Below are positions 12,396-24,071 of a stretch of DNA of 64,000 bases, one piece after another. Position numbers and translations under genes: made by a program. This DNA comes from Monilinia fructicola. Taxonomy: Eukaryota > Ascomycota > Leotiomycetes > Helotiales > Sclerotiniaceae. Under the pieces are notes generated by a model. That model was not told where the DNA came from. It saw nothing but the letters and a program-made list of their open reading frames with translations, and did no database searches. Positions within the stretch are counted from its first letter, which is position 1. Every line of letters begins with the position of its first letter. Location of the stretch: assembly GCA_008692225.1 (NCBI GenBank), contig VICG01000013.1, positions 2,137,685-2,201,684 on the forward strand, written 5' to 3'.

Positions 12396-13595
12396 ATGGC
12401 CGAGACAGCTGCAAGCAGACGAAGAAGACCAGTAAGCTTGGGATCCTACGAACCTTTTCCTCCTATGGATCGCGCAGCTTTCAGAGCACAATTCTTGAAA
12501 CCTACCACGAAATCTCCCTCAGTACCAGGCTCTCCACCCACCACACCGCCCTCTCGCCCCAGATTTCAATCACCCCAGTGGCTTTTAGATTTCTGGGCCT
12601 CCAAAAACGGCGTTAGGATCCTCGAGTTCTGGAATAAGAGGATTCTACCATACAAAACAATCCCCGTGATTCTCGTCTTCCTATACTGCATCAACATCTC
12701 CCTGGTCTCATACAATTATTTCCTTGAAGCCGAAAATGATCTCGCATACGTAAGTAAAGCCCTCAAGATCGCAGGGGATTTCTCAGAAACAGCCGATGAT
12801 GGCTATCTATTCGAGCAATTTCCCAAAGCATTCCGCAACGCATCTTCAGACCTCAGAGAATTCTACACCGCTCACGTCAAGAGATACGATCCCTTGGCAG
12901 ACCCACTGTACAACATCCTCAGCGAAATCGAAGCCCTGCAACTGAAATGGGAATTCTTCGCCCTGTCTCGCGACAACGCCATCACGAGCGTAAAACAGCA
13001 CGTGCAATCCTCGCGCGCCGTCTTCAACGAAGAATACGAGAAGCTCGCTCGCAACAAAACGGGCGGTTTGCAGTGGTGGCAGAGACAGCTCAAGAGGTTT
13101 CTCTTGCAGCATCCCTATCAGGCGCGTTTGGAGCCGGCGGCGTTTCTGAATATCACAGGTGAGATGGAGCTGTTGATTTCGACGTGGCGCGCCACTGTGA
13201 TCCCGGATTTGAAGTATAGACTTGTATCGAAGAGGTGGGGACACATGGGTGGATTACCCGGGCAGATGGCAGAGGTGGAAATGGAGTGGATATGGAAGAG
13301 TTGGGGGGATGTAAGGTTTAGGAGTCCCCCGGTGGAGAGGTTGGAGAAGGTTAGGCAGAAGGCGGTTAGTGTGTTGGAGGGGGCGGATAGGGATTATGAG
13401 AGGATTTGGTTGACGATCAATTTGTTGCATAAGGTGGAGGGGACGAGGACGAGGAAGAGGAAGGACTCTAGTCTTGGGGCTGGGTTTGCGTGGTGGCATT
13501 TGGAGAAGTTGTTGAAGAGATTTGATTGGGCTATCAAGCGGTTGGAGGATGGGGAGTGGATTGTTAGGAAGAGACAGAATAGTCGGGTTGACTAG
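12396..13595 (+). CDS. Single-TM membrane protein of unknown function
   Basis: Uninterrupted 399-codon gene. The N-terminus is basic and Pro/Ser-rich (residues 1-60). A single hydrophobic segment follows at about 88-107 (KTIPVILVFLYCINISLVSY), then a long soluble part rich in Trp, Lys and Glu that reads as helical. No cleavable signal peptide is seen, so the segment is probably a signal anchor. Possible N-glycosylation sites (NAS, NKT, NIT) lie C-terminal to it, which would suit a lumenal or outside domain. The ATG at 12396 follows an A-rich context. Codon third positions change from C-rich in the first half to G-rich after about 13,200. I do not recognise a family; the length and single frame make it a real gene. 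Confidence 0.8.
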   Translation: MAETAASRRRRPVSLGSYEPFPPMDRAAFRAQFLKPTTKSPSVPGSPPTTPPSRPRFQSPQWLLDFWASKNGVRILEFWNKRILPYKTIPVILVFLYCINISLVSYNYFLEAENDLAYVSKALKIAGDFSETADDGYLFEQFPKAFRNASSDLREFYTAHVKRYDPLADPLYNILSEIEALQLKWEFFALSRDNAITSVKQHVQSSRAVFNEEYEKLARNKTGGLQWWQRQLKRFLLQHPYQARLEPAAFLNITGEMELLISTWRATVIPDLKYRLVSKRWGHMGGLPGQMAEVEMEWIWKSWGDVRFRSPPVERLEKVRQKAVSVLEGADRDYERIWLTINLLHKVEGTRTRKRKDSSLGAGFAWWHLEKLLKRFDWAIKRLEDGEWIVRKRQNSRVD

Positions 13596-14142
13596 AAGGG
13601 TTATGGTATTGTTACTTGGTTTCACGGGTGGTGGTGTTGAAGGAGAGAGATTGTTTTCTGCCACGAAGGGTATTGGAGAGGTTGACTAGATCTAAATAAG
13701 TACATCTCTGCCTGTTTACCTTTGATTTGGAGACAGGACGGTTGTTGTATTTGAAATCCATCGAGCTTTTCTGCGTTTATGGGGAGGGGAGTACAAGGTT
13801 TGTTTTGAGAGTTATCTACCTGATCTGACTTGCAATAACCAAAATCTATTGCCAGCAACAGCGAGATTTTTGATGGCTCAAATTTAAAAGTGGTTGGCAT
13901 CCCACGAGAGGCAATGGTAGAGAACTACCTGGAGCAGTTACGAGGTGTAATATCTGGCCAATAATCACTGTTTTTTTTATCTCACGGGAAGGCTTCAAGT
14001 AATTTGAAAGCAGTATCACGAATTTTTGACCCCTAACCCCTGATTCCAATTGAAAGCAACAGTGACATATCGAAACTAGCAGCCACATCAAATGAAGCTA
14101 CTGTTGTGATACTTCATTGAGCATTTCTCTGAGTTCTCCCCC
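13596..14142. other. Intergenic, nothing supported
   Basis: Shared 3' region between the convergent TM-protein gene and the RBR pseudogene. No feature recognised. Confidence 0.5.
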
Positions 14143-15613
14143 TTACACCCTGTTGTGTCTATATCTATTGCAAGCCACTATCTCGCATCGGCGACACCCA
14201 AAGATGCACTGCCCCAATGTGTCATGACAAGTCTCACATTGGTGAGATCTTTGGATCTTGCGCCAGTTAGCGTGCTGACATGCAAGGTTTTCCCAAAGAC
14301 TCTATGCAGTTGCCGCAACTTGAGCATCCACTTCAGGATCTTGTTTAACAGCCTGATATGGGCGGTCGAGCAGTTGATGACCAGGTTTGCGGTTGAAAAG
14401 TTCAGTTGCACGGGCTAGTAACTGGTACTCATGCCACTGTGGACATCTACAGGTTTTCTATTTGAGTCCACACGTGTAACAGAACATGGCTCCGGATCGA
14501 CAGCTATCATTAAGGGCAGCAGCGTATGCTTGGAAAGTCAAAAGTGAATGAAAGAATAGAAAGTTGCTTAATGTGATTGCAGCCAATTCCAAGCTCCACC
14601 ATGTTCCAACAAGAATAGCATTTTTGCCAGCCTTTATCTCTAGCAAGATCCAAAACCTATGTAAGGCGGTATTATTTGAGGAATCTCAAATATGTGCCTC
14701 CAGCTTACATAAAGTGTGAGCTTGTGTGCTGCAGTCATCGCAAGTCGCTACTTCATTGACGGTCTTAGAAGGATGCATGAAAGATAAACAATGCTTAGAG
14801 CAGCAGTAAATTCTGTTACGTATCTCAAGCTCAGTCTTCTTCTCGAAGGCGTGTGCGATATCAATTGTGAGGAAAAGGCGCGCGTTGGCGACTGATTGAT
14901 TCGTTAGAGTAGCGGGGTGGAAATAGTGCCTCATCACTCATTGATAGAGTGAAAAGGTGGTCAGGACAACCGCGGGAATATCTATAGCGACAGGAACCAG
15001 GAACTCGGGCTGCATCGTAGCGGTCGATTTGGTAGCAGAAGATAGTACATTTTGTAAACATCGTCTTCAAGAGAGCATACCAAGAAGCTGCCAAAGTAGA
15101 TGATTCTGGAAGTGAACTTGCTACCAAGTCAAAATCTGGTTCATCAAGCTCTCCTGATGTGCTTCCATCTTTGGCTTCGACGCCAGAAATATACAAGATT
15201 TGAAGTTTCTGCAAGAACTCTTCGTCCAAGGTCTGTGTAGGAGGTGGAGTAATGCTGGGGTGTTCGGGTGTGGCATCTGCTGTACGAGGACCTTGATATA
15301 AATGAAGGGCCATTGTATGATCTGTTGCTGAAAAATCATCGCGTGATACCGTCTCAATCAGAACACCACCATCAGCTTGTACGTCAAGGGCAATACTTCT
15401 CGCCATGCGGTGGTTGGATTAAAATAATGCCGTCTTTTCCAATTCATTTCTTTGAAGCTTGAATGCCACTGAGATATTCAGAAACATCTTTGGTGTGGCC
15501 TTTTCCTCTCGAAGATGAATGGCTAATATCTTCGATATGAAGCTGGATAACCAATTTTGACGACTCTTATCAATGTCCGCAAAGCAATGGTCACCGGTGG
15601 ATGAACAATCCAT
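14143..15613 (-). pseudogene. RBR (RING-IBR-RING) E3 ubiquitin ligase, broken
   Basis: Fragments line up in order with fungal RBR E3 ligases. First comes an N-terminal region (FKLQRNELEK, then MARSIALDVQADGG and FSATDHTMALHLYQGP), then a RING1-like stretch ending PDHLFTLSMSDEALFPPRY. An IBR follows (RNRIYCCSKHCLSF, ATCDDCSTQAHTLCK), then a RING2 half with CYSCWNMVELGIGCNHI. After what was probably an intron come CRSGAMFCYTCG, then CRCPQWHEYQLLARA and the Cys-rich tail ending CRRCEIVACNRYRHNRV, stop at 14143-14145. The gene is dead. There are frameshifts near 15,420 and 14,900. The RING1 Cys/His ligands are eroded. The RING2 intron lacks a GT donor. Stops occur at 14458-14460 (in place of the usual Trp) and 14302-14304. 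Intact relatives transfer ubiquitin through a RING2 cysteine. Confidence 0.8.
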
Positions 15614-15703
15614 ATTCGCTACGCAGTATGCAGTAATTGGATTCTGAATAAAGAAGCGGTTGTCAAAAGTTGATGGATGGAGTGATAATTGACAATTGAG
15701 CTG

Positions 15704-16321
15704 TTATTGAAAAGAGAGATTGTATTCTGGCGAATAGACTTTGTTGATGAATTCAGAAAATCGGCTTTGGACCCGAGTGACGGCTATACCAGCAGTTGGT
15801 CCGGTGTGCCCTATTTAGTAAGTTTCGTGGCATCTTTATACAATGGGTAGTATACCTTGGATGAGATCTGTGGCCCGGTTCACGTTCCCGTTCTCGATAA
15901 ACCAAGCATCTACGAAATACATAACAGCCACTGAGTGATACTAGGAGTGAGGTATATTCGATGCTTTAATTTTAGGCCACAATCGAATGACCGGCAACCC
16001 CTTCAAAAGAGACTGACATCAAAGATGGTATGCCTCTCTAAGACCAGTTTGATATCCGGCCAAACGGCATAGATAGGAAGAAACTAGATGATCAAACGTT
16101 GTAGCAGCAGCAGCAGGGAGCCCAACTATGAATTACCAGCCCCTTCAATCTCCTTTTACTAGCTTAAGTTGTTCATGAAGCCACCATCCTTTGGGGGGGT
16201 GACCGTTCTTTGTCCCGTCCAGAGGATGAGATTCTTTTCCAGTGTCTAGCGGGTGTTTTGAAGGAGCCAGATACAAATGCGGCGGCGGCGGATTAGGAAT
16301 GAACTTTCCTGTAGCAGCCAT
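15704..16321 (-). pseudogene. Unrecognised gene with four transition-type stops
   Basis: One minus-strand frame runs from ATG at 16319-16321 (MAATGKFIPNPPPPHLYLAP) for about 150 codons. It then crosses a 45-bp intron (15811-15855, GTATAC donor, ACTAAATAG acceptor) and continues through GHTGPTAGIAVTRVQSRF to a TAA at 15704-15706. Within exon 1 the frame is stopped four times: TGA 16145-16147, TAA 16133-16135, TGA 16019-16021 and TAG 15941-15943. The text between stops stays protein-like (PAAAATTFDHLVSSYLCRLA, VAVMYFVDAWFIENGNVNRA) and the intron phase is kept. All four stops are one C-to-T change away from Arg or Gln codons. It ends about 90 bases before the RBR pseudogene start on the same strand. 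The family is not recognised. Confidence 0.65.
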
Positions 16322-16911
16322 GCTTGCCAATACAAGTCACCATGAGTAATACTAAGTTTGTGGATAACTTCAGCATGATTGCTGGAGAGCATGCAACTGC
16401 CAAAACCACATCGTGCGCTCAAGATCGATTCTTCACATGTCTATCATCAGTGTTCACGCACACGGTATTCGGTGATGATTATAAAACAAATCACTCAAAA
16501 CAATAGAGAAGTATACTAGAGAAGTATACTAGAGAAGTATACTTACTTCCCTTCTTGCTATGTTTGTCACTTCTTTCGAAAACATATTTGATTTGATGAC
16601 AAGGTCGGAGTAAAGTTGAGAAGATTACAGAAAGGAGAGGAATAAAAGAAAACTTGAAATCACGTGTGTATGAAACCACAAGGTTATAATTCGCACGAGC
16701 CACCATACACCGCCACTAATTGAGGGGTCAACTCCAGCCTCGCGTACTTGCCCAATTGATTTTAGCTTCATATTTGTCCCAAACCCCCAGCTCATCCAGT
16801 ATTGGTCGGTTGATTCGAGCCAGCGAGGACAAGGACAATTTCAAGTACAGTTTTATCTTTCCTTGAGGTACCGGCGTTAATCTTGAATTTCGTTCCTCAG
16901 ATTTCTTCAAG
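16322..16911. other. Intergenic with a short tandem repeat
   Basis: Upstream DNA shared by the dead gene on the left and the capping-protein gene on the right. About 16,505-16,543 contains three copies of a 13-bp unit, AGAGAAGTATACT. No other feature recognised. Confidence 0.55.
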
Positions 16912-18075
16912 ATGTCTTCACAAGTAAAGACCATTTCTGCCTTTGTAGAAGGAGCTCCACCGGGAGAGGTATGTCATATCCTTTGTATAGACCAAATATA
17001 AGCTCTTTACTGACATTTATATTCCTTGAAGCTCGCAGATGTCATAGCTGGTACGAATTCCACGAATACCTTTCTCCTTGCAGTATACCCAATATCATAC
17101 TAAATATGGATACTTTCTAGATATTAAAGCTTTGACTATCGATACACCAAATCTAGTCTCTGAACTCGGCCCTGCATTTCAGAGATATAACGAGGAACAG
17201 TTTGCTACGGTCAAACTTCCTGGAAGCAGTCAACATGTTGGTTTCTATGATGGCAGATCAATAAAGTATCACGGAAGACTGACTGATTTATTAAGGTTAT
17301 AATCAGTTCACACAATTCTTTGGGAGATGGAAGATATTATGATGTCGAGAGTTCTTCTAGTTTTGCTTTCGATCATACCACTCAGGTATACATTATCTTT
17401 ACCCGTCTGCGTGATACGGACTGACAATTGGATAAAGAAAGCGAGTGCAGTGCAAAGTCATGTCTTGGAAGGCAGCCAAGTAGATCTTGTGTAAGTACTC
17501 CATAGATTATCCGGTTTATGTCCTGACACAACATAGCAAATCAATCCTTAAGAGCTTGGGTCCGCATGTAGCAGAACATTTCCCAAATGCATCATACGGT
17601 GCTTTTCCCATCGAAGATGATTCAAAGATCGCAATACTTGTTGTTGCCAACAAATACAGTCCAAACAACTTCTGGTACAACTACCTCTCTATAACCGCTA
17701 TACATATCTCGACATCTAACAACAAATAGGAACGGTCGCTGGCGCTCGTTGTACATCTATGAAACCTTGACATCATCTCTCACTGGCAGCATTAAAGTCG
17801 ATGTTCACTATTACGAAGATGGAAATGTTCGACTTCTAACGACCAAACCGATTTCAGCAACCTCATTGTCATCAGCTAGCAGTGTCGTACGAGAAATTGC
17901 CATTGCGGAACAGAAATACCAAGAAGAAATTAATAAGGGATTCAATAATTTGAGTGAAGGAGCATTCAAAGGATTAAGAAGACAGTTACCCATCACAAGA
18001 CAAAAGATTGAATGGGAAAAGATTGCGGGGTATAGATTAGGACAAGATATTGGGGGTGGAAACTCTCGAAGATAG
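16912..18075 (+). CDS. F-actin-capping protein subunit alpha (7 exons)
   Basis: Alpha subunit of CapZ, which with the beta subunit caps actin-filament barbed ends and stops growth there; it acts at cortical patches and other actin structures. Exons: 16912-16968, 17032-17050, 17121-17236, 17296-17385, 17438-17490, 17537-17674 and 17730-18075. The joined frame gives 272 residues, the normal family length. Diagnostic segments are SSSSFAFDHTTQKASAVQSH, NGRWRSLYIYETLTSSLTGS and IKVDVHYYEDGNVRLLTTKP, plus a C-terminal helix (RRQLPITRQKIEWEKIAGYR) in the region that binds actin. Introns are 46-70 bp, and exon 2 is only 19 bp. The third intron uses an unusual GTTGGT donor, chosen because it alone keeps QH joined to VIISSHNSLGDG. 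Confident. Confidence 0.95.
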
Positions 18076-18581
18076 TTGCGACGAATGAGGGGGCAAAGAG
18101 AGAATAGAGTAGTGGTTGAGGGAAACGATATGATCTGATTGTTAGAAAAAGAGCGTGTGATGAAATGTTCAATGGAGAGTTTGCAGAACTGAAATATAAA
18201 AAGTATCCATGGATCCATGGATATGTTAAGGGTTGATTGGCAGATAACTAACTGGTCTCAAGTACAGACAGAGTAAATGGATAGATGAGAAGATCTATTC
18301 ACCACCCGGGCACCCACTCTCCACCGAATTCATACAAGTATACAAGTATACAAGTAGTGTGAATAAGATCCTGACAATGAATGATACAATGACATCAAGT
18401 ACTGTATATCCATCCATACTTATTAGGTGCCGTACCTATCTAGTACTTCCACGGAAATCCGGAATCGTTCCTCTTCTCTTTCCTTTAAAGTCCACGGGTG
18501 TGTATAGTTCTACTGGACACTCATCTACTCGAGTACATACCTACTTAGGTAATACATATATACCCGTGGACATATTGGATA

Positions 18582-18612
<31 letters not shown>

Positions 18613-18613
18613 G

Positions 18614-18647
<34 letters not shown>

Positions 18648-18674
18648 TACATATATACATACATACATACATAT

Positions 18675-18707
<33 letters not shown>

Positions 18708-19626
18708 CATACATACATACTCGAGTATATATATACATACATACCTAGCTACCTACCTACCTACCTACCTACCTAGTACCTAACCTTGGACATGCCAATT
18801 CTCAATCATCCGGCTGTACTTTGTCTGTATCATCATAATCTCATCTCACCATCTCACCATCTCACCATCTCAGCTTTCCGTTCTCTTCCAATCAAATTGC
18901 ATCAATCCCCGAATCCTCCACACCCGCATCACCCCCATCCCCCATCTACCGTTCTCTCACACCGTAACGGCTCATAAGGTCGGAATGAAAATGATAATCA
19001 TCGAACCTTCCATCTAATCGTCTAATCGTCTAATCAGCTAATCATCCCCTCATTCCGCCGCGGAATTCATTAATCTTCAACCAATCAAATACAAGGAAAT
19101 AAATGCTGAGCAATTAATAGTCCCAAATACGGCTTAGTGCGCAGGGTCATGGTGAGATCGGCCTCCGAGTTTAAAGTTCCAGGTTCCCATTGATTGATTT
19201 ACTTTTACTTGTATTGGAACTAGTACAGTACTTTTTTATTCTTCCAGTACAGATTACAGTAGAAGAAGTGAGTGAGAACCAAATAAGTGGAATTGCATTT
19301 GTTGTCTCAGTCTCCTCCCAATCCCAATCCCAATCTCACTTTCTACTTCTTTTTTTTTATCTATGATTGTGAATAACTTCAAATTCAATTCCAATCAGTA
19401 TCACCACTCGACAATAAATATTTGCTTGTGCCGTCTATCTATCGATTCGAACAGATAGAAGAAACTGTCCTTTTGACAAAACACCCACCCTACCAGTACT
19501 CAACAACAATTTTCTCCAAGGGAATTGAGAACCCATACAACTTACGAACACATCAAACCTTTCGGATATCTAAAGAGAAGAAATATAAATCACACATCCT
19601 TTTCCTATACCGAATACACAGTCAAG
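18076..19626. other. Intergenic, repeat-rich upstream region of cytochrome b5
   Basis: Contains several short tandem repeats: TATACAAG-type at about 18,335-18,357, a long compound microsatellite, TCTCACCA-type at about 18,843-18,872 and CTAATCGT-type at about 19,013-19,040. The last 300 bases are pyrimidine-rich (for example CTTTTTTTTTATC near 19,350), as is common in fungal promoters. No gene seen. Confidence 0.6.
18580..18776. repeat. Compound microsatellite (ACAT/TA/AC/ACCT)
   Basis: Nearly 200 bases of simple sequence in blocks: (ACAT)n, (TA)n, ACATAT, (ACAT)n, (AC)n, (TA)n, (ACAT)n, then (CTAC)n. The open frames across it on both strands only translate the repeat (Tyr/Ile/Cys/Met strings) and are not genes. 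Confidence 0.95.
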
Positions 19627-20489
19627 ATGTCTGAGACCAAGGAATTCACATATGCTGAGGCAGCTGCACACAACACCAAGAAGGATTTGTTTATGGTCAT
19701 TCATGATAAGGTCTACGATACTTCATCTTTCGTTGATGAACATCCGTAAGTTTTGATTTCTTTCGTTTATATCTGTGCAAAGTGGGAGGAGGGGTGAGGG
19801 TTGGGAGGATCTTATGGATGGGAGATTAGAGGGAGTCGATGGTGAAATACTGGATGGAGGATGAATTGGACTCCAGATGAGCGTTGGACCAGGGAGAGAA
19901 TATTCTTGGGGATTAGGATGTCTATCTTCGTATTCAACTCTACATATCTGGAATCTCATCCTTCCTTGGTCCTCTATCTCTTTCCACCTCTACCCTACGT
20001 TCTGTCGGCATGCGCCACTTTTCCGCACATCCGATTCCAAATTTCTTCTTGACACATTGCTAATTCACATGTACATAATAGTGGTGGAGAAGAAGTCCTC
20101 CTCGATGTCGGTGGACAAGATGCAACTGAGGCATTCGAAGATGTTGGACACAGTGACGAAGCACGAGAAATCCTCGATGGTTTACTCGTTGGCACCTTGA
20201 AGCGCTTGGTATGTTATTTTCCCATTCCGTTTCCACCCAACCCCTCCAACCATTTCCTCCAATTCTCCATGCCCCTCTCATCATGCATGTCCTCGGTATA
20301 AACTAATATGCATATCCTTCTCAGCCTGGAGACCCAGCTCCAAAAGCTCAAACCGCAACCGCCTACCAATCCTCCCAAAGCGAAACCGGAACTGGCATCG
20401 GTCTCTACGCCATCATCCTCATTGGTGGACTCGCCGCTTTCGGCGCTTATAAGTATTTGTTGACTCAAGAAGGCGCTGTTCAAGCTTAG
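19627..20489 (+). CDS. Cytochrome b5, tail-anchored (3 exons)
   Basis: Small haem protein that passes electrons on the ER membrane to desaturases, sterol and other oxygenases. Exons: 19627-19745, 20082-20208 and 20325-20489, giving 136 residues. The cytochrome b5 fold is clear: [20 protein letters not shown], then [20 protein letters not shown] with the haem ligand His39 in HPGG, and the second ligand His63 in [13 protein letters not shown] Pro/Thr/Ser linker leads to a C-terminal hydrophobic anchor ([19 protein letters not shown]), the usual tail anchor. The first intron is 336 bp, long for this window and sited within the codon just before the GG of HPGG; splice sites are GTAAGT and AATAG. 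Highly confident in family; the exact electron acceptor is unknown. Confidence 0.96.
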
Positions 20490-21690
20490 ATACCCATTGA
20501 TGACGAGCTTGCGAATGGCGAGAACAGGAGCATAGAGGATATCCAAGGTTCAGAAGATTAGAGTGGGGGATAGGTGGTTTCTGGATGACGAGAGAAGGAT
20601 GAGATGTGTAATTTGATGAGACATGCATGCATACCGATTTTCGCGTGGCGTATTCAACATATTGAGGTTTATTCTTCGGATTCAGATGATGGGTTGCTTG
20701 GGTGCTTTGCAGAGACCTTCATCTAGAATATTTGGAGAGAGGTAGCAATGGATAGTTCATAATAGGCCGTTTGCTTTCCTTCATTGTCTTGCATTTGACC
20801 TCATTTACCGTTACTTAACTTCATCTGACCATCTTGACTTTTCCTTCAGAATCCATCCTCGAGAGTGAAAATATAGGGATATATGAATCTGTCATCTTCA
20901 CCTTCCAAGATCCGTTGCGTCGCTCTACGAGCAAACGGGCTGAATATCTAATCTGATCAAGATTAAACTCCAATATTACTTTTTGCTTCATACTTGCTTC
21001 ACAGCATCCTATAACATGAGGTCTTTATTATGTATTATATGTAGGGTGCGGACTGTGACTGATACTGGTACTGGTACTGGTACTGGAGTAAGGGGTAGAG
21101 GGGATAGGGGAAGCGTGAAGTGAACCGAGACCCTTTATTATATTCTGTGGCCAGTGGACCGGCGGAATTTTCAGTTACTTTACATCATGGTATGCACGAC
21201 AATGATGGATGCTAGTTATGTGGGCTGGTTGATGCTGAGAGGGATATCGTCGCTTGTGTTGGTGTTTATTGTTAGTTCATTGTTTAAAATGGGTATGGGT
21301 AGTAGGATATTCAAGATCCATTTCTGATATCGTGTGTAGGTGATATAGGTGGTAGGAGAGGGTCTCTTTCTTTTTGGATATCTGGTGGGATTTTGATTGG
21401 TATATGATGGATGGATGGGGCTTTGTTATCGTTGCTGGTGACTTTGGACCTTGCATTTTGGTTGTTGGTGTGCTTCTTATCTCGTCGTTTGATGAGTTTT
21501 GATCATATCACAGTCTGTCTCGGAGTAGTGTCCTTGGGGGGTTTTCAAGGATATTGGCGCTTTTTCAGTGACTTGGTGATCGGTATCCCGCCTTCACTCC
21601 TCTCCCTGGTATTCGAACGAACCTGCGAACATTCATCTTCACTTCATCTGCCCATACTCCAACAAGCCGTAACCTTAACGCCGCCCGTCC
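20490..21690. other. Intergenic between convergent genes
   Basis: 3' region between cytochrome b5 (+) and the RING gene (-). It contains a short (GGTACT)n-like repeat at about 21,057-21,084. No gene supported; the + strand frame at 21,411-21,806 is mostly antisense to the RING gene's 3' end and is not accepted. Confidence 0.5.
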
Positions 21691-22555
21691 TTAAGCATAC
21701 ATCCCATCATCTCCATCACTCTCCTCCTGCTCCTCCCTTCTCTTCCTCTCTTCCTCCCTCCTCTTCTCTGCTGCGGCATCAACAACATTTCCATCTTCAT
21801 CCCTAATTAACAACTCCTCCACCCCTCTCCTGACACTATCCTGTTCTCTTTTTCTCTCCTCTCCATCTCCAACCTTCTTCCTATCCAAAGGACACGTCCC
21901 ATTTAACCTTAACCAAGGTCCTACACATTCCAAATCAAACTTATGCGTGGAGTGACAAGGTAATACAACGACTAAACAATATTGATCATCGAGGAATTTT
22001 TCTCCGCAAATCGGGCACGTTTCATCTGGTTTCAAAGACTTTCTGGGGACTCGGTCGATGGTGTCGAGGTAGGCTTGGGAACAGCCGGAGATGGTGGTGG
22101 GGGGTGAGTCGATTTGAGATGTTATGGAATCGATGAGAAGGTCGAGGAGGGGGTTGGATTCAGCTGAGCTGGGGTTATTGGTGCGGAGGGTCAGAAATTG
22201 ATCTTGGAGAAGGCGGTAGGAGGCTGCTACGTCGACCTGTTTGTGCTATTGATTAGTTCTTTTCTTGTAGTTCAAATTGTAATTATCATGGGTGTTTGAG
22301 GGGAACGTACGGGAGTAGGGACAGCATGGGGATTATTGTGATGCCAGCTAGGATCGGTAGTAGAAGCTGAGGTTTCGATTTGAGATAGTTGGTTGAAGAA
22401 AGAGGACATAGAGGGGCGACGACGGGGTCCAGAAGGCTGGGAGGATGCCTTTATGTTGTGTTCGACTGCGGTGTGTTAGTAGTGATCTATAGCTCCACGA
22501 TTGGGAGGGCGGGGCAAGGAGAGATGGGAAGAGGTTTACCTTCGTATGGATTCAT
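21691..22555 (-). CDS. RING-type zinc-finger protein, probable E3 ligase (3 exons)
   Basis: Exons on the minus strand: 22540-22555, 22311-22465 and 21691-22236, joined to 238 residues. The first exon codes only MNPYE plus one base, then an intron (GTAAAC to CCGCAG) leads into VEHNIKASSQPSGPRRR. Residues about 131-175 form a RING: CPICGEKF, then LPCHSTHKFDLECVGPWL, then NGTCPLDRK. The eighth metal ligand is Asp175 in CPLD rather than the usual Cys, a variant known in some RING-H2 proteins. After the RING comes a strongly charged, probably helical tail (EKRREEERKRREEQEESDGD). RING proteins usually recruit an E2 to a substrate; the substrate is not known. The start was chosen because it gives a clean three-exon model with an upstream stop. 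Confidence 0.85.
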
Positions 22556-24071
22556 CTTGAAAGTGGTTTTTGAGACTTAGTATAGTAGTTGTATATTGTA
22601 GGGACGAAGATCAGAGGATTCAAAATGGGTAGAACTATCATGAAGATGAGGGTTGAAGGGAAAATAGTTATGATATGGGAAGGGATAGGCAGGAGAACAA
22701 GTCGCAAGCCTTTTCGCTTAAGGCGAGGCTGGCCTGCAAGGCTATGAACCTCTTGGCCTCATCATATAAGGTTTTGTATTTATTTATTGCACGACGTCAA
22801 GACATCTATTTTTGGATTTTCCGATTTAATTCAAATAACATTCCAAGATGTTTGAATATGTGACGGCTCCTTTGTTGACTCGACGGTTCATCCCATCTCG
22901 ACCCTCGAGATGATTCGATTCTTTTGCTACTTCTTATCAAGAACCCCTAGATACGCTTCATGCAACCTCATGCTGAAACGAAGTCGCGGGTTCTGAGCGT
23001 TAAGACTGATGGAGAACATTTCTGAGTAAATATCTTGGGGCTTCGGATGGCCTTTGGATGGCCTTTGGATGAACTTTGGATGATACGTTCTATCGAGATT
23101 TCTTATCAATTGATAGCATCATGGGTCGAATCAAAGGGCACATTTTGGCTTGAGCAACTTCTGGGAAGGTAGTCTTGTCCCTATCTTATGGTTGTAACTT
23201 TCGCGAAAAGCTCCATCAAGTACTACTCGTAACGCCGCTCAGGATGGCTTTAAAACTGATTCTTCGAGGTCGCGCTGTTGCGCTGTCTGTCATCTGTGTA
23301 GTTCCTCAAATCTTCATTCTTCGACCCGAGTTCGACGGATATGATTGCTGAAAGGCATGGCATGCTGTTACACCCTGTTTCCCTACAGCTATGTTCATCC
23401 TATGCTTCTATTGCAATATTTTCAAGGAATTCCTCAACTCTATATGCCCGTATAGCACCCAAGCAGTATGTGGCCAGGCCCAGGTCGAAATATCGGTCCC
23501 GAAATATCCCCACATACTGGTTTTGATATTGTGGCTGGGAGATTTTTAATCCAATCCCCACCAAATCGAAGATGTACATCTTATCAGCAAATCCGGAGCG
23601 AGCTATGGGATAATTATTCATCCGATAATCGGATTCGCAATACCGCTTTTCGGAATAGTCTTTCTCATGGTGCCCAATGGATCTCCGATATGGTTCTCCT
23701 TCCAGTGTCTGGTACATGATCATGCAAGAAAGTGCAGATTTGCTATTGAAATTTCTTCCACCGATCCTCTTGTCACCGTGTCATGCGCGTCAAATTGGCG
23801 ACGCTTGTCAAATATGAGAAAGGATGTATACAAGCGGAAGAAGAGAAGTGACGCTTGTCAAAAGCTTGATAATGATCTACGACTAACGTGGACAAGTGCC
23901 GAATATCCGACAGAATGTCCTTTCTTGAAAGGGTGACTTTGACTGCAATCGAAGATTTTGTAAAAAATCTGACGTATTTCATCTTTTCCTTATATTCAAC
24001 ATGTATTTCTTTTCCACTGTCGATACTATTTCTTTTCTATTTTTACCATCTTTTCTGATTTATTCAATATA
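22556..24071. other. Intergenic, nothing firmly supported
   Basis: Divergent upstream region of the RING gene and the MFS gene. A direct repeat of TGGCCTTTGGA-like units lies at about 23,046-23,078. Overlapping open frames of 83-107 codons on both strands around 23,400-23,720 could be relics but show no recognisable motif. The last 100 bases before the MFS ATG are pyrimidine-rich. Confidence 0.5.

Noticed and set aside
13254..13664. 136-codon Pro/Leu-rich minus-strand frame
   Set aside because: Antisense shadow of the TM-protein gene caused by its G-rich second half.
18359..18748. Open frames of 60-130 codons on both strands
   Set aside because: They mainly translate the compound TA/ACAT/AC microsatellite into Tyr/Ile/Cys/His strings.
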